A stretch of 64,000 nucleotides of DNA from Tritrichomonas foetus. Its lineage: Eukaryota > Parabasalia > Tritrichomonadida > Tritrichomonadidae. Of the stretch, positions 29,019 to 38,548 are shown piece by piece (the first letter of the stretch is position 1; each line of letters opens with the position of its first letter). The position numbers and the translations under genes are program-made. The stretch covers positions 1 to 64,000 of the forward strand of contig MLAK01000561.1 of assembly GCA_001839685.1 (NCBI GenBank). The letters are read 5' to 3'. Below the pieces are notes generated by a model. It saw only the letters and a program-made list of their open reading frames with translations, did no database searches and was not told the DNA's origin.

Positions 29019-30089
29019 TTATTCTTCAGGAATCACTTTCTGTTTTGATTCAAATAAAAACAAAAATGAATCAAATAACGTTGTCAGAGCAAAGCCACCG
29101 GCAAGTACTCCGAATGTCGATCCAATGAATTTCGACAAAGATTTTGTACGCCAGTTAACTGTTATCGAATAAGGTGTGAATTGATAATTGAAAAAGATTC
29201 CAGGTGGTTTCCTATTTTCAGTTGTAACTGGAACATGTGACATCATCATTGTATATTCAAATGTTTTGGTAATAACAATATTATCACGAACGAAAATAAC
29301 TGGTGTGCAAATCAAATTGTATGAATACGAAAATAAAATGTCGTGATTTTGTAACATTTTGATGTTTTCAAGTGGTGTAGACATTGTTGGCAGTTTAGGT
29401 CCAAATCTTAAACGGCTAATATAATGAGAAAGATTAAAATGCGGAAATTCTTCAAAATCCTTTGTTGTGAAGGTTTTCCTGGTGCTTCCTGTATTTCCAA
29501 CAGCCACGTGAAAACTTCCTGGAACTTTGTTGACTGTAAGTTTCCCTTTAAGAAGGCATGTTTCATACGGACTAATATTATTGATATTAACACCTTTACA
29601 TTGTTCCCACTTATCAGGATTGAGTGTCATGTTTTTCATCATATGCAAAATAACAAGTTCCTCACAACTATTACAGCATTTCCCTTCAGGTCGAGCTCCA
29701 TAGCATGGCATGCATTTATCTGAATTATTCTGTTTTACGTAGTCGATGAATTCATTGTTGATCGAAATGCGTCTGTAAGTGATTGTGTTATCAGCGGTTT
29801 GAGAGAAGCCAAGCGAATCTGATGTCCCGACCTTTAAGAAATGGCATGGGAAAAGGACGAGAAGCGAAAGAGAGATGTTGACGAGTTCCATGTTGTTGGT
29901 AAGTGTTCGGTTAACTGTTAAATCGCGAGAAAGGTCAGGAATAAGAAAATCGATAAACTGAGCGAAAAATAAAACACTGCCAAACATTGAAAGTATTAAT
30001 GATAAAATAGCACCTCCTATTGTTCGAACTCGGTATTCATCAGCACTGAATTTATCATAAATATCAATCGAAGAAAGAAAATCTATCAT
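29019..30089 (-). CDS. ERV46/ERGIC3-type COPII cargo receptor
   Basis: ERV41/ERV46 proteins cycle between ER and Golgi as cargo receptors. The 356-residue protein starts with the family's cytosolic segment (FLSSIDIYDKFSADEYRVRTIGGAILS), then a membrane span at about 25-47, a long lumenal domain and a second span at about 322-345, followed by a short tail. Family landmarks are the Cys cluster MPCYGARPEGKCCNSCEEL, which marks ERV46 rather than ERV41; GKLTVNKVPGSFHVAVG; NLSHYISRLRFG; PGIFFNYQFTPYSI; and the FIGSTFGVLAGGFALTTLFDS span. Length is near the family norm. The tail lacks a KKxx signal. The ATG at 30089 gives the expected N-terminus. Confidence 0.93.
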   Translation of the reverse strand: MIDFLSSIDIYDKFSADEYRVRTIGGAILSLILSMFGSVLFFAQFIDFLIPDLSRDLTVNRTLTNNMELVNISLSLLVLFPCHFLKVGTSDSLGFSQTADNTITYRRISINNEFIDYVKQNNSDKCMPCYGARPEGKCCNSCEELVILHMMKNMTLNPDKWEQCKGVNINNISPYETCLLKGKLTVNKVPGSFHVAVGNTGSTRKTFTTKDFEEFPHFNLSHYISRLRFGPKLPTMSTPLENIKMLQNHDILFSYSYNLICTPVIFVRDNIVITKTFEYTMMMSHVPVTTENRKPPGIFFNYQFTPYSITVNWRTKSLSKFIGSTFGVLAGGFALTTLFDSFLFLFESKQKVIPEE

Positions 30090-31030
30090 TTAGATAGTAT
30101 TTTGTTGGAGCGGATAATTTCACCAGTGATTTCACCATTAATGACGAAATATATGTGATCATGTGGTGAAATACTCATTGACCAAAATACATCACAAAAA
30201 GTTATAACAAAATCCATAATTTCTTTCTCTCTTTTCTCACGAGTGCAAAACAAATAATTAGTCTTTTGTACTCTTACGAAAAGAATTATTGGTTCTCTTC
30301 CAACTTTTGAACTCTCTGTCTGAGTTTATCTAATATTAAAATTGGTAAGGCAACAATTATCATTACTACTTTGCTTTTTGCACTTTATTTTTATTTATTA
30401 TGTTTATTATATTGATTAAAAAATATCTAATAGGTAATATATATTAAAATGAACAAAATTTTTTCTAATCATTCTTTGAATGAAAATCAGAGTAGAAAAA
30501 AAATATATTGTCAGATTAGAATTAAGAAGAAGAAGGTGATGATGAGTTCTTCAATGATTTAAGGATGAATTTGCATTTATTGTAAGTTTATAACCAATTA
30601 TTGCTTTATTTAAAGTTGTTGTTGAAGTTCCTTTCAGTTCAAAAGAATCAATTCTTGTGTCAATTGAATCTTCTAATAATTTGGCTTTATTATGTTCTGA
30701 TGCAATAGCAGCAACTTTGAAGTTTGTTTCTATAGCTTCAATAAATTTTACAAATGTGACAGTTGATGGAATGTTAATGTTTAATTCGCCTGAATTGTCA
30801 AAGTTGGTTAACTAATCTAAATATCATTTAAAATCTCGCATTATGATATCAAACATTTTGGTGATATAAATCTGTTAACTAACCAATATATATAATTTCT
30901 TTCAGATTGAAATCGAAAAAATGATCCTGATATCTTTATTTCCAAAGATAACATAACTGCTTTAAGAAATATATGAAAAGAATAAATAAGTATTCAAATA
31001 AAAAGTCTATTCCTATAATTTATAAAACAT
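30090..31030. other. Intergenic region with a gene remnant
   Basis: Apart from the remnant at 30551-30811, nothing is supported. AGTGA at 30125-30129 is TCACT on the minus strand, 38 bases upstream of the ERV46-like ATG. Confidence 0.4.
30551..30811 (-). pseudogene. Decayed 3' gene fragment, unidentified
   Basis: The minus strand is open for 86 codons between an in-frame TAG (30812-30814) and TGA (30551-30553) with no Met at all. The translation reads as normal protein with mixed polar and hydrophobic residues (STVTFVKFIEAIETNFKVAA, LNKAIIGYKLTINANSS). It lies directly downstream of the beta-helix surface gene on the same strand, so it could be a detached 3' piece of a related gene, but no repeat motif confirms that. 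Confidence 0.45.
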
Positions 31031-32554
31031 CTAAAAATATGTTTTCGTTGCTGAATTCACAGTAACAGTTTCTAGAGGATTACGCCGAAATTGGAAATTA
31101 CATCCTCCTCCTCTCTTACATAAGAGTATTATTGCAACAACAATCCCAATTGTAACAATCACGCATGCAATTGTAATAAAAACAATTGGAATTGTACCAA
31201 GTGGTGCTTTAGTTGCAACAGGAGTTGCTGCTAAAGTTGCGGCGGCTGTAATATTTGGAGATACTGAGGGTGATGGCGTGGCAACTGGAGTTTGAGCAGG
31301 AGTTCTAGATGCCGTTGCTCTTGGTGTAGCAACTGGTGTCCGCGTGGGTAAAGCTGTTGCTGCTGGTGTAGCTGTCTGTGATGGTGGAGGAGTCATCACG
31401 CTAATCAAATAATCATCTAAATCGATCGATGCATTTGGTGGTATCGGGACTGGATATCCTGGATAAATTGATCCATTAAGAACAAAATATTGACTATACA
31501 TGAAATTTGGATTAAAAAGAAGAGTTGTTGATGTTTGCATGTATAACATGCCTTTGTCCGCTATTGAACTTATATAAGTGATTGACGGCTGATCAGATTG
31601 AAAGAAGTTTTGTGCAGCTGTTGTATAGAATGTGTGAAATACTAAAGTACCAAAATGACAGGTAGCATTAGCAGAATCTGATATAGAAATATATTCACCA
31701 TTTATACTACTAAATTGAACATGATTTACTTCTAAATTTGCAACTTTTGTTAAATAAACACAACTTCCATTTACTGCATAGCAATTTGAAAAAGACATAT
31801 ATGACATATTCACAAGGCCGGCTGTTGTTAAATTAATATATACTGCACCACCAAAAGACGTATTTCCTTTAACTGAACATGTGTTAAATGATGCGAAAAA
31901 CAATTTATTAGTGATTTCTGCAACTTCTGCATAAATTGCACCACCATAACCATCTTTGGTGATATAAACATTAGTGAAGTTATTATTACGAAAGTTAGCA
32001 GTATGTGCACGACAGTAAATAGCACCTCCATAGCTAGTATTGGGGTTATCAGTAAAGCAGTTCTCAAAATGACAATATGTTACAATAATTTTATTGGTCG
32101 AAAGGGGAATTGAATTAGTGTCTTTAATGTACAGAGCACCACCTTGTAACGCATTACAATTGAGAAATTGTGATCGATCGATGGTCATATCGATAGTATT
32201 GCTGATATAACTTAGTGCGCCACCTTCTTCTCCGTGAACATTGCGAAAAATTGTGTTCAATATGTTCATGCAAGTGCCTTGGAAATCAAGATGAAACGGT
32301 AAGTCTATGTCATGAAGTTCAGTACAATTGCCATTAACTACAATCGGCGAATTTAAAAAGGAAGAAAACTGAGAATCTTTGAAAGTCGCACTTTGTAAAT
32401 TTGTCAAATAGAAGGCCGTGTTTGAAAAATGTGAAAGTTGGAGGGATTTAAAATAATGATTAGTCCGTGATGAAGATGTCGCCAATGATAGAAGAGGAGA
32501 ATTGCTAATAAATGACGTAAGTGTGAGTTTGTAGAGAAGTGTAGAATTTAACAT
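31031..32554 (-). CDS. Beta-helix surface protein with C-terminal anchor (Pmp-like)
   Basis: The 507-residue protein has parallel beta-helix repeats over about residues 40-330, marked by recurring GGA(I/L/V)Y motifs (EEGGALSY, LQGGALYI, YGGAIYC, YGGAIYA, FGGAVYI) separated by N/C-rich turns such as FxNC. A Pro/Thr/Ala/Ser-rich stalk follows at about 388-445, likely O-glycosylated. One membrane span lies at about 453-479, then a short basic tail (CKRGGGC, then FRRNP). This is the layout of trichomonad polymorphic-membrane-protein-like surface proteins implicated in adhesion in related species. A classical signal peptide is not obvious, so the true N-terminus may be longer or truncated: these proteins are usually larger. 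Tail Tyr-Phe may serve endocytosis (speculative). Confidence 0.8.
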   Translation of the reverse strand: MLNSTLLYKLTLTSFISNSPLLSLATSSSRTNHYFKSLQLSHFSNTAFYLTNLQSATFKDSQFSSFLNSPIVVNGNCTELHDIDLPFHLDFQGTCMNILNTIFRNVHGEEGGALSYISNTIDMTIDRSQFLNCNALQGGALYIKDTNSIPLSTNKIIVTYCHFENCFTDNPNTSYGGAIYCRAHTANFRNNNFTNVYITKDGYGGAIYAEVAEITNKLFFASFNTCSVKGNTSFGGAVYINLTTAGLVNMSYMSFSNCYAVNGSCVYLTKVANLEVNHVQFSSINGEYISISDSANATCHFGTLVFHTFYTTAAQNFFQSDQPSITYISSIADKGMLYMQTSTTLLFNPNFMYSQYFVLNGSIYPGYPVPIPPNASIDLDDYLISVMTPPPSQTATPAATALPTRTPVATPRATASRTPAQTPVATPSPSVSPNITAAATLAATPVATKAPLGTIPIVFITIACVIVTIGIVVAIILLCKRGGGCNFQFRRNPLETVTVNSATKTYF

Positions 32555-32793
32555 GATTATTGTTGCTTGTCAAATATATATAATAAACTTGCTTAATATA
32601 AAACATTGAAAAAGTTGATTTCCCCTCAAAAATTGTATGTTCAAACGAATTGTATAAAGAAAGAATCATATGTAAGAAATAATCACTAACAGATTGATTA
32701 TAATTACTCAATTTAATATATTTTATTTAGTTTGTACATCAAATTTTTGATTTCTCTTTCAAAAGATCAAAAACAAATGGAATAATATCATAT

Positions 32794-34203
32794 TTACTTA
32801 GTAGACAACAAATACTCGCAAATCTGAGACCACTTTGTAGTTTGTGGAATCGACTTTTTGAAATGCTTCAAAATGAATCTTCTTCTTTCCTCCTCAGCGG
32901 ATTTTATCTGTTCTTTCATTTCAGACACTTCTTTCTTCAAAAGTCTAATTTGATTTAGCATATCAGTTTCAAAAGAATTACGTCTGTTTTGATTACTATT
33001 TATGTTTCCTTGGAATTCATTAAATTCGTTGTAAGTATACTGGTTACTTTGAAGTGTCTGTTTTGTCACACCAATTCTTTCTATTAATGCAGAAATTGAA
33101 GATGTTGAGTCCGAGAGCACTGAGGAATTATCAGGATCAGGAACCTTTGAGGGAACACATAATCCAAGTAAAAAGTCGATTTCTTGAACAACATCAACTT
33201 CAGAATCTGGATTTTCAAGCCAAAATCGAATTCTCATCAGGCATCTTTGCGTGTCAGAGTTGTCTGGAAATCTCGAGCCAAATGCTTCAAAAACTTCAAC
33301 AATTTGTTTTGAAAGTTGTTTAATTTCATCTGTTTTTGAGCATTTCGTTTGCATATCTAAATAACGTTGAATTAGCTCTTTTATTGTGAATTTTGATACA
33401 TTTGGTGGTTTACAAGAAACAATTAAAGTATTTAATTTATTCTTCAAGTCTTTTGCTCTCATTCTTTGTTCTTCTATTTCCGTTATCATTCTTTTCTGTG
33501 TGGATATTTGTTGTAGAATAAATTGGGTGACCGTTTGTAGCGAATCACCGCTCATGCTTACGTTTGGTAACTCGTTAATGATTCTTATGACTTCATTTGG
33601 ATCGATTGGTGGTGAATCAATTCTGTTAAGTGATTCAACCAGCTGTTGTACATCCAATTTTCTTTGAACTGAGGAAATAACAGAATGCATATCAAAGCCA
33701 AGAGAAGCAAAGTCCTGAATAACTGTGTCAAGTGATGAATCGGATGAAGACATATATTGTATTAATTTTTGAGTTCCACTTTGGAACCTCTTTAAAAATA
33801 ATTCTTGTTGAGAAATTAACGAAATTGAAGAAAAGCAAATCGATGATAATTTATCGCGATCACTCATTAAATGAGTAATTTCTTTACCTTGGATATCTAA
33901 AAGCGAGTCAAAATCTTCAAGAATTTTACTGACTTGTGAAGATGGAATCGAATTTTCTGGAATTTTTTCTTTTTGTGGTTGCGGTTTTGTAGATTCTAAT
34001 AATTTCACCTTCTCTTCCAGCAAATCTTTTTGGAGGAGCAATTCGTCATAGTCTTGCTTCAATTTTGAATATTTAGTTTGTGTTTTCGAGATTTTTTCGC
34101 GAAGTTTGGCGTTTTCTTGTTGAAGGAGGATGCAGCGACGGCATCCTTCAGATTGTTCTGAGCTTTCTGATGAAAGCATTAAATAACTTTGCATTTTGGA
34201 CAT
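32794..34203 (-). CDS. Coiled-coil protein, not recognised
   Basis: The 469-residue protein has an N-terminal Ser-rich segment with a CRRC motif. A coiled coil covers about 27-75 (EELLLQKDLLEEKVKLLES-type heptads), a helical middle follows, and a second coiled coil lies at about 425-455 (NQIRLLKKEVSEMKEQIKSAEEERR). No enzymatic motif, signal peptide or membrane span. It is probably a structural or scaffolding protein, possibly cytoskeletal or centrosomal, but that is inference from the coiled coils. The start reads TCATAAAATG on this strand, so an initiator sits directly before the ATG. Confidence 0.85.
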   Translation of the reverse strand: MSKMQSYLMLSSESSEQSEGCRRCILLQQENAKLREKISKTQTKYSKLKQDYDELLLQKDLLEEKVKLLESTKPQPQKEKIPENSIPSSQVSKILEDFDSLLDIQGKEITHLMSDRDKLSSICFSSISLISQQELFLKRFQSGTQKLIQYMSSSDSSLDTVIQDFASLGFDMHSVISSVQRKLDVQQLVESLNRIDSPPIDPNEVIRIINELPNVSMSGDSLQTVTQFILQQISTQKRMITEIEEQRMRAKDLKNKLNTLIVSCKPPNVSKFTIKELIQRYLDMQTKCSKTDEIKQLSKQIVEVFEAFGSRFPDNSDTQRCLMRIRFWLENPDSEVDVVQEIDFLLGLCVPSKVPDPDNSSVLSDSTSSISALIERIGVTKQTLQSNQYTYNEFNEFQGNINSNQNRRNSFETDMLNQIRLLKKEVSEMKEQIKSAEEERRRFILKHFKKSIPQTTKWSQICEYLLSTK

Positions 34204-34848
34204 TTTATGACGTTTACTTTAACGATTTTAAAAAGGATATGGTTATATTTTTCATAATCATTCAAGTAGAATCGTTAATAACACTTGATATTTAATTGTT
34301 ATTCATTCTCATCCTTAAAAGTGTCATAACATATAAAATTAATAATTTTTCTCAAAAATTAAATCGAATTGATGAAATCGAATGAACAAATGAAAGAAAT
34401 GATTTGGTTAGTGAAAAATGAACTACATAAATTTGTCCACAGTTTTCTTACTCATAAAAGCATACATGTTTTGGTGCTTTGATTAATTGTCATTTTATTA
34501 AAAGTATGAAAACACCTCATTAGAGAAATAACATCTCTTATTGGAATTCTCTGATAAAATGGCACATTTGTTGAAAGATATTTCGTATGTCGGAATAATT
34601 AGCTGGCCGATTATCAAGAGAAATCTAATCGCATTTTTTCAAAGAAAAATTCAGAAAAAGTTTTCGACTAAATTAATTTCATTCAAATTAGTTTGAAGTT
34701 TGAACTATCCGATATTTTGAATTTCATTACATTTACATATTGGCAAACTTTTTAAATACTACTCTAATTTTTTTCTGAATCACCACTGTTAACCTGGCAC
34801 AAAGATCACAAAAAGTGGGAAAAGTGAAATAGGAATTGAAAAATACGC

Positions 34849-34908
<60 letters not shown>
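34204..34908. other. Divergent intergenic region with short ORF and A tract
   Basis: TATGA at 34206-34210 is the minus-strand initiator TCATA of the coiled-coil gene. A 45-codon plus-strand ORF (34559-34696) reads somewhat protein-like but lacks support. The right end is the A tract described separately. Confidence 0.4.
34850..34907 (+). repeat. 58-base A homopolymer abutting a start codon
   Basis: An uninterrupted run of A extends from 34850 to 34907, followed by a single C and the ATG at 34909. It occupies exactly the place where the initiator and leader are expected. No TCAYW is present between the tract and the ATG. Confidence 0.95.
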
Positions 34909-36234
34909 ATGAACGGAATTTGCTTCAGACAACACAGAGATCGAATTATCAGTATTCTTAAATTTGGGGGTCTAGAAAACAGTCTAATTTACATGCCATC
35001 ACCCTCCGAGCCGAAAGAATTATTTACCGAATCTGATCTTCCTTTTGTTCAAGAAGGAATATTTTTCTGGCTCACTGGATGGGAACGGCCATCTTCGTCA
35101 ATCATTATCGATGTCAAAAACAACCGATCAATTTTAATCACGCCCGCATACGATGAAGAATACGAAACCTGGCATGGGAAAGCACCCTCTAATGGCGAAA
35201 TCATCGACCAAACCGGAGTAGATGAAGTCCTTCAAGGGGCCAATGCACGCGATCAACTTCATCATCTACAGAAAAAATTGAAACCTAAGCATCGTTTGCT
35301 CGCTTTTAAATTGAGCCCACAGTTACCAATAGATGACATCGGCACACTTGTCTGCGCAGTTTCTATTGCTCGTCGGACAAAATTTGATCATGAAATTGAA
35401 ATGTTAAGAAAAGCGGCGGGAGTTTCATCAAAAGCATTAATTGAAGTAATGAAATTCTGTCAGCCAGAAATACCAGAATGCAACCTTGAAGCGGCCTTTT
35501 TATTTTATGGAACTTTGTTTGGCGGTCGAGGCCTTTCGTTTCCAACGATAGCTGCTTCTGGATGGCATGGTGCATATTTGCACTACACTGAAAATAAAGA
35601 TATTGCACACAATGGAGACATGGTTTTATTCGATTGTGGCCTTTATGTTGACCATTACGCGGGTGACATCACGCGCACTTTTCCAGTGAATGGGAAATTC
35701 AGTGAAGTCCAAAAACTCGTTTATAATGCTTTACTGAAAGCACAGTGTTCAATGATTGAAAGTGTCAGACCAGGAATCACACTTTATGAACTAGACAGTC
35801 AATTATTTAATCATATTTTCGAAATATTGAAACTAATTGGTATCGTGAATGATACTTGCCCATTTTCAATCGAAATTGCACAACTTTTCTGTCCGCATTC
35901 TATTTCTCATCATATCGGTGTAAGCGTGCACGACTGGTCTTACTATGATGGAAAATGTTTATTGAACTACAATCCGATGGAAGCATTCACACTTGAAAAA
36001 AATATGATTATCAGCATTGAACCGGGAATTTACTTCAACTCGATTTCTTTACAGCGATCGAAAGGGAAGAGAGAATACAGCGCAGTGAACTTTGACAGAG
36101 CTTTCGAATTTGCAAAAACTGTTTGTGCAATTCGAATCGAGGATGATGTGCTTGTCACCTCTACAGGGCATGAAGTGCTAACATCGTTCTGTCCGAAGAC
36201 GACAGAAGAGATTGAGGCCATCATGGCGCAATGA
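34909..36234 (+). CDS. Xaa-Pro peptidase, family M24B (prolidase-like)
   Basis: Family M24B enzymes remove Xaa-Pro from peptides using two metal ions. The 441-residue protein has the N-terminal creatinase-like domain (about 5-155) and the pita-bread catalytic domain (about 160-435). All metal ligands are visible: Asp242 and Asp253 in LFDCGLYVDHYAGDITRTFP, His334 in PHSISHHIG, Glu371 in ISIEPGIYF and Glu411 in IRIEDDVLVT. WHG near 219-221 and HDW near 341-343 complete the active site. Length suits Xaa-Pro dipeptidase or aminopeptidase P; the domain layout does not decide between them. No signal peptide, so probably cytosolic. The start codon sits one base after a 58-base A tract. Confidence 0.93.
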   Translation: MNGICFRQHRDRIISILKFGGLENSLIYMPSPSEPKELFTESDLPFVQEGIFFWLTGWERPSSSIIIDVKNNRSILITPAYDEEYETWHGKAPSNGEIIDQTGVDEVLQGANARDQLHHLQKKLKPKHRLLAFKLSPQLPIDDIGTLVCAVSIARRTKFDHEIEMLRKAAGVSSKALIEVMKFCQPEIPECNLEAAFLFYGTLFGGRGLSFPTIAASGWHGAYLHYTENKDIAHNGDMVLFDCGLYVDHYAGDITRTFPVNGKFSEVQKLVYNALLKAQCSMIESVRPGITLYELDSQLFNHIFEILKLIGIVNDTCPFSIEIAQLFCPHSISHHIGVSVHDWSYYDGKCLLNYNPMEAFTLEKNMIISIEPGIYFNSISLQRSKGKREYSAVNFDRAFEFAKTVCAIRIEDDVLVTSTGHEVLTSFCPKTTEEIEAIMAQ

Positions 36235-36505
36235 CTATACTTTGTGACTTTCTACTAAATATAAATCGAATAGAGAATTTTCATCTTTCTTTTCTAAACT
36301 TACAATTAGTTTTACTGGTTAATTTTTAAGAGAGATTTCACAAGCATGGTATGATAAATTCATTGATTTTAGAAATAATTCTCTTGTTAAAAAAGAGATT
36401 GAGATTCATTCTGATCTTATGTTAAATTATTTTAAACAATCTCAGTGTATAAATGAGTCAAATAAAAGAATAAGAAATTCATGAATGATTAACGAAAAAA
36501 ACAGT

Positions 36506-38011
36506 TTATTGTTTTTCAACTAACAACGAAGGGAATCTTGAAATTACCGCGATTGGCGCCCATACCAACTCCTGATTCACAAATTCACCAGGCTTTCCAG
36601 CATTTTCAATAATTCCTGATCCAATTGCAAAAGTCGGAGGCATCACTTTATCATCGTATTTTACCCAATCGTCTTTTGTCACTTTATCATTAATTAAGCT
36701 TTGTTTTATTGGATAGCCAGAACTGTTGTCACCTTTTCCACGTGCAGTAAAGAACGGTCGTTTCCTTAAATATTCCAAGGTTTGGCCTTCATCAATATAA
36801 GGCGACACTGTTCTCCGATATGTTTCTGATGCAATAGATAAAATTGAATGATCACGTGGAGTTTTCCAAGCAGGAAAACTTTCGAATTCAGATTGTGCAA
36901 CAAATCCTCCAAATGCCAAAGCTTTTGCGACAGTCGGAAGTGATTCGATTTCTTCTAGAGCAATATCATTCGTTTCGCCTATCGTCAGCGTTCGAACAAA
37001 TCTTGCATTGAACTTTTTAGGAGCAACAAAAGCGTCTGTTGCATTTCGTGTGACTGGTCCTAAGATTTGGTCACTGTTTGGCCTATTCATGTTGGCAGCA
37101 ACAGCTTCTGCCACAACTCGAGCACCGTCTTCAATTGTGAAGCCTCTATTGACAGAAACTTCAACCATGGCTCTTCCATTTTGCCCTATTGCGATTCCGC
37201 AGGGTCCATTTTCAATTCTTCCAGTTGCTTCTGAAAGGATTAGAACGTCTGGGAAAAGCTGGCATTCTTTGATCACATGGAAAGGCATATGCTCGTTTTT
37301 GGTAATAGACGAAACAACCACCACGCCTTTCAAGGAATTCAATTCTTTGGATTCTTCTAATATTTTCATTGACACAATTTGTGCAGCAATTCCTTGCAAT
37401 CCACTTGCCGCACCATTTCCAAAAGTGAGGCGTGACCACCACACTTCAGGTGGAAGATAAGGAAGTAACTTTTTGAGTGCATCTTTATCGATTTTTGTAT
37501 CATCGATCAGCCCCTCGTATTTATTCAGTCCTTGGCCAAATAAATGCGACCATTCCGTAAAGTTGTCAAAAAACGCAGAAAAGCTGGAATTTATGAAAAT
37601 TACTTTTCGTTCGGAAAATGGAGTAGGATCGTCTAAATCGTAAACGGCCCACACTAAATTTCCATTTTCGTCGATATGAATATCGTTTTGGTCACTAACC
37701 GCCTTAGTTTCGATGATTTTGTCGATAAGATATTGGATGAATTTTTGAGTGAGTTGATTCATATCGGCGCTCATATTTTGCGAGGGAAAAGCAATAAATT
37801 CCTTCAAAATTGTCGTTGAAAGATATGCATAGTTGCAGGCAAGTCGAGAAATCAATTTATCTAAATCGGAGCATTCATCTTTGGTGAAGGGGGCTCCGCG
37901 GTCGACCGGGACTTCGCCCTGTAGAAAGTTTAGGAATTTTTTAGCGAAATGTTTCCCGCTGAGTGCTGAAGCGGCAATTGTAAGAGAGCGAAAATCGAAA
38001 ATCGAGTTCAT
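36506..38011 (-). CDS. M20/YgeY-like protein lacking metal ligands (probable pseudoenzyme)
   Basis: The 501-residue protein matches the frame of bacterial YgeY-type M20 hydrolases in several places: a GQNGRAMVEVSV segment after LSEATGRIENG (260-286), TLTIGETNDIALEEIESLPTVAKA, FPAWKTPRDHSILSIASETYRR, and GSGIIENAGKPGE near the end. The zinc-binding positions do not survive. The HxD motif aligns with SFS (Ser143/Ser145), the bridging Asp with Ser203 in GNGAASGLQG, the general-base Glu pair with KN near 238-239, and the C-terminal His with AGKPGE; only Glu261 is kept. Active M20 enzymes need these residues, so it probably does not hydrolyse peptides. Alternative: it uses another chemistry or binds a ligand. 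No signal peptide. Confidence 0.75.
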   Translation of the reverse strand: MNSIFDFRSLTIAASALSGKHFAKKFLNFLQGEVPVDRGAPFTKDECSDLDKLISRLACNYAYLSTTILKEFIAFPSQNMSADMNQLTQKFIQYLIDKIIETKAVSDQNDIHIDENGNLVWAVYDLDDPTPFSERKVIFINSSFSAFFDNFTEWSHLFGQGLNKYEGLIDDTKIDKDALKKLLPYLPPEVWWSRLTFGNGAASGLQGIAAQIVSMKILEESKELNSLKGVVVVSSITKNEHMPFHVIKECQLFPDVLILSEATGRIENGPCGIAIGQNGRAMVEVSVNRGFTIEDGARVVAEAVAANMNRPNSDQILGPVTRNATDAFVAPKKFNARFVRTLTIGETNDIALEEIESLPTVAKALAFGGFVAQSEFESFPAWKTPRDHSILSIASETYRRTVSPYIDEGQTLEYLRKRPFFTARGKGDNSSGYPIKQSLINDKVTKDDWVKYDDKVMPPTFAIGSGIIENAGKPGEFVNQELVWAPIAVISRFPSLLVEKQ

Positions 38012-38548
38012 TATTAATTTGTGGTAATCTTTATAGAATTTTCAAATTTTGTTATTTATTTTTTGTTAGGAAAATCAGCCGATCATTCAATTATTGAATA
38101 CTATTCATAGAAATTATTGAATATGAGAAGAGATTTTTATTGAAAAATAAATGATTTTTATTTTGTTATTTATGAAAATTCATTCGCCAGAAAACTAATA
38201 TCTCAGACATTTATATTTTACTTCATGAATGTTTTTTTGAAGTTCTCATAACTCAATTTTACCAAATTAAGTTAAACTTTCCAAAACTATTAATGAATAT
38301 TGTTTTTCTACAATGTAGAGATCATATTCTGAAAAGAGTTTTCATATGTTTTATTATGATAATGAATACAAATTATGAACGAAAACAATAAACATGAATA
38401 AAAAGGAGAAAAAGGATAAATAAATGTATATTTATATTGAGAACAATCTATATGCAAATTCTAACATTTTTACAATAGAATATATAAAAATAATATATAG
38501 TATATAGTATATATAATAGATAATATATAATACATAATACAACTAAAT
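38012..38548. other. Intergenic, AT-rich with TA-rich tract
   Basis: No gene visible. A TA-rich low-complexity tract lies at about 38478-38540, next to the stop of the PHD protein. Confidence 0.5.
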
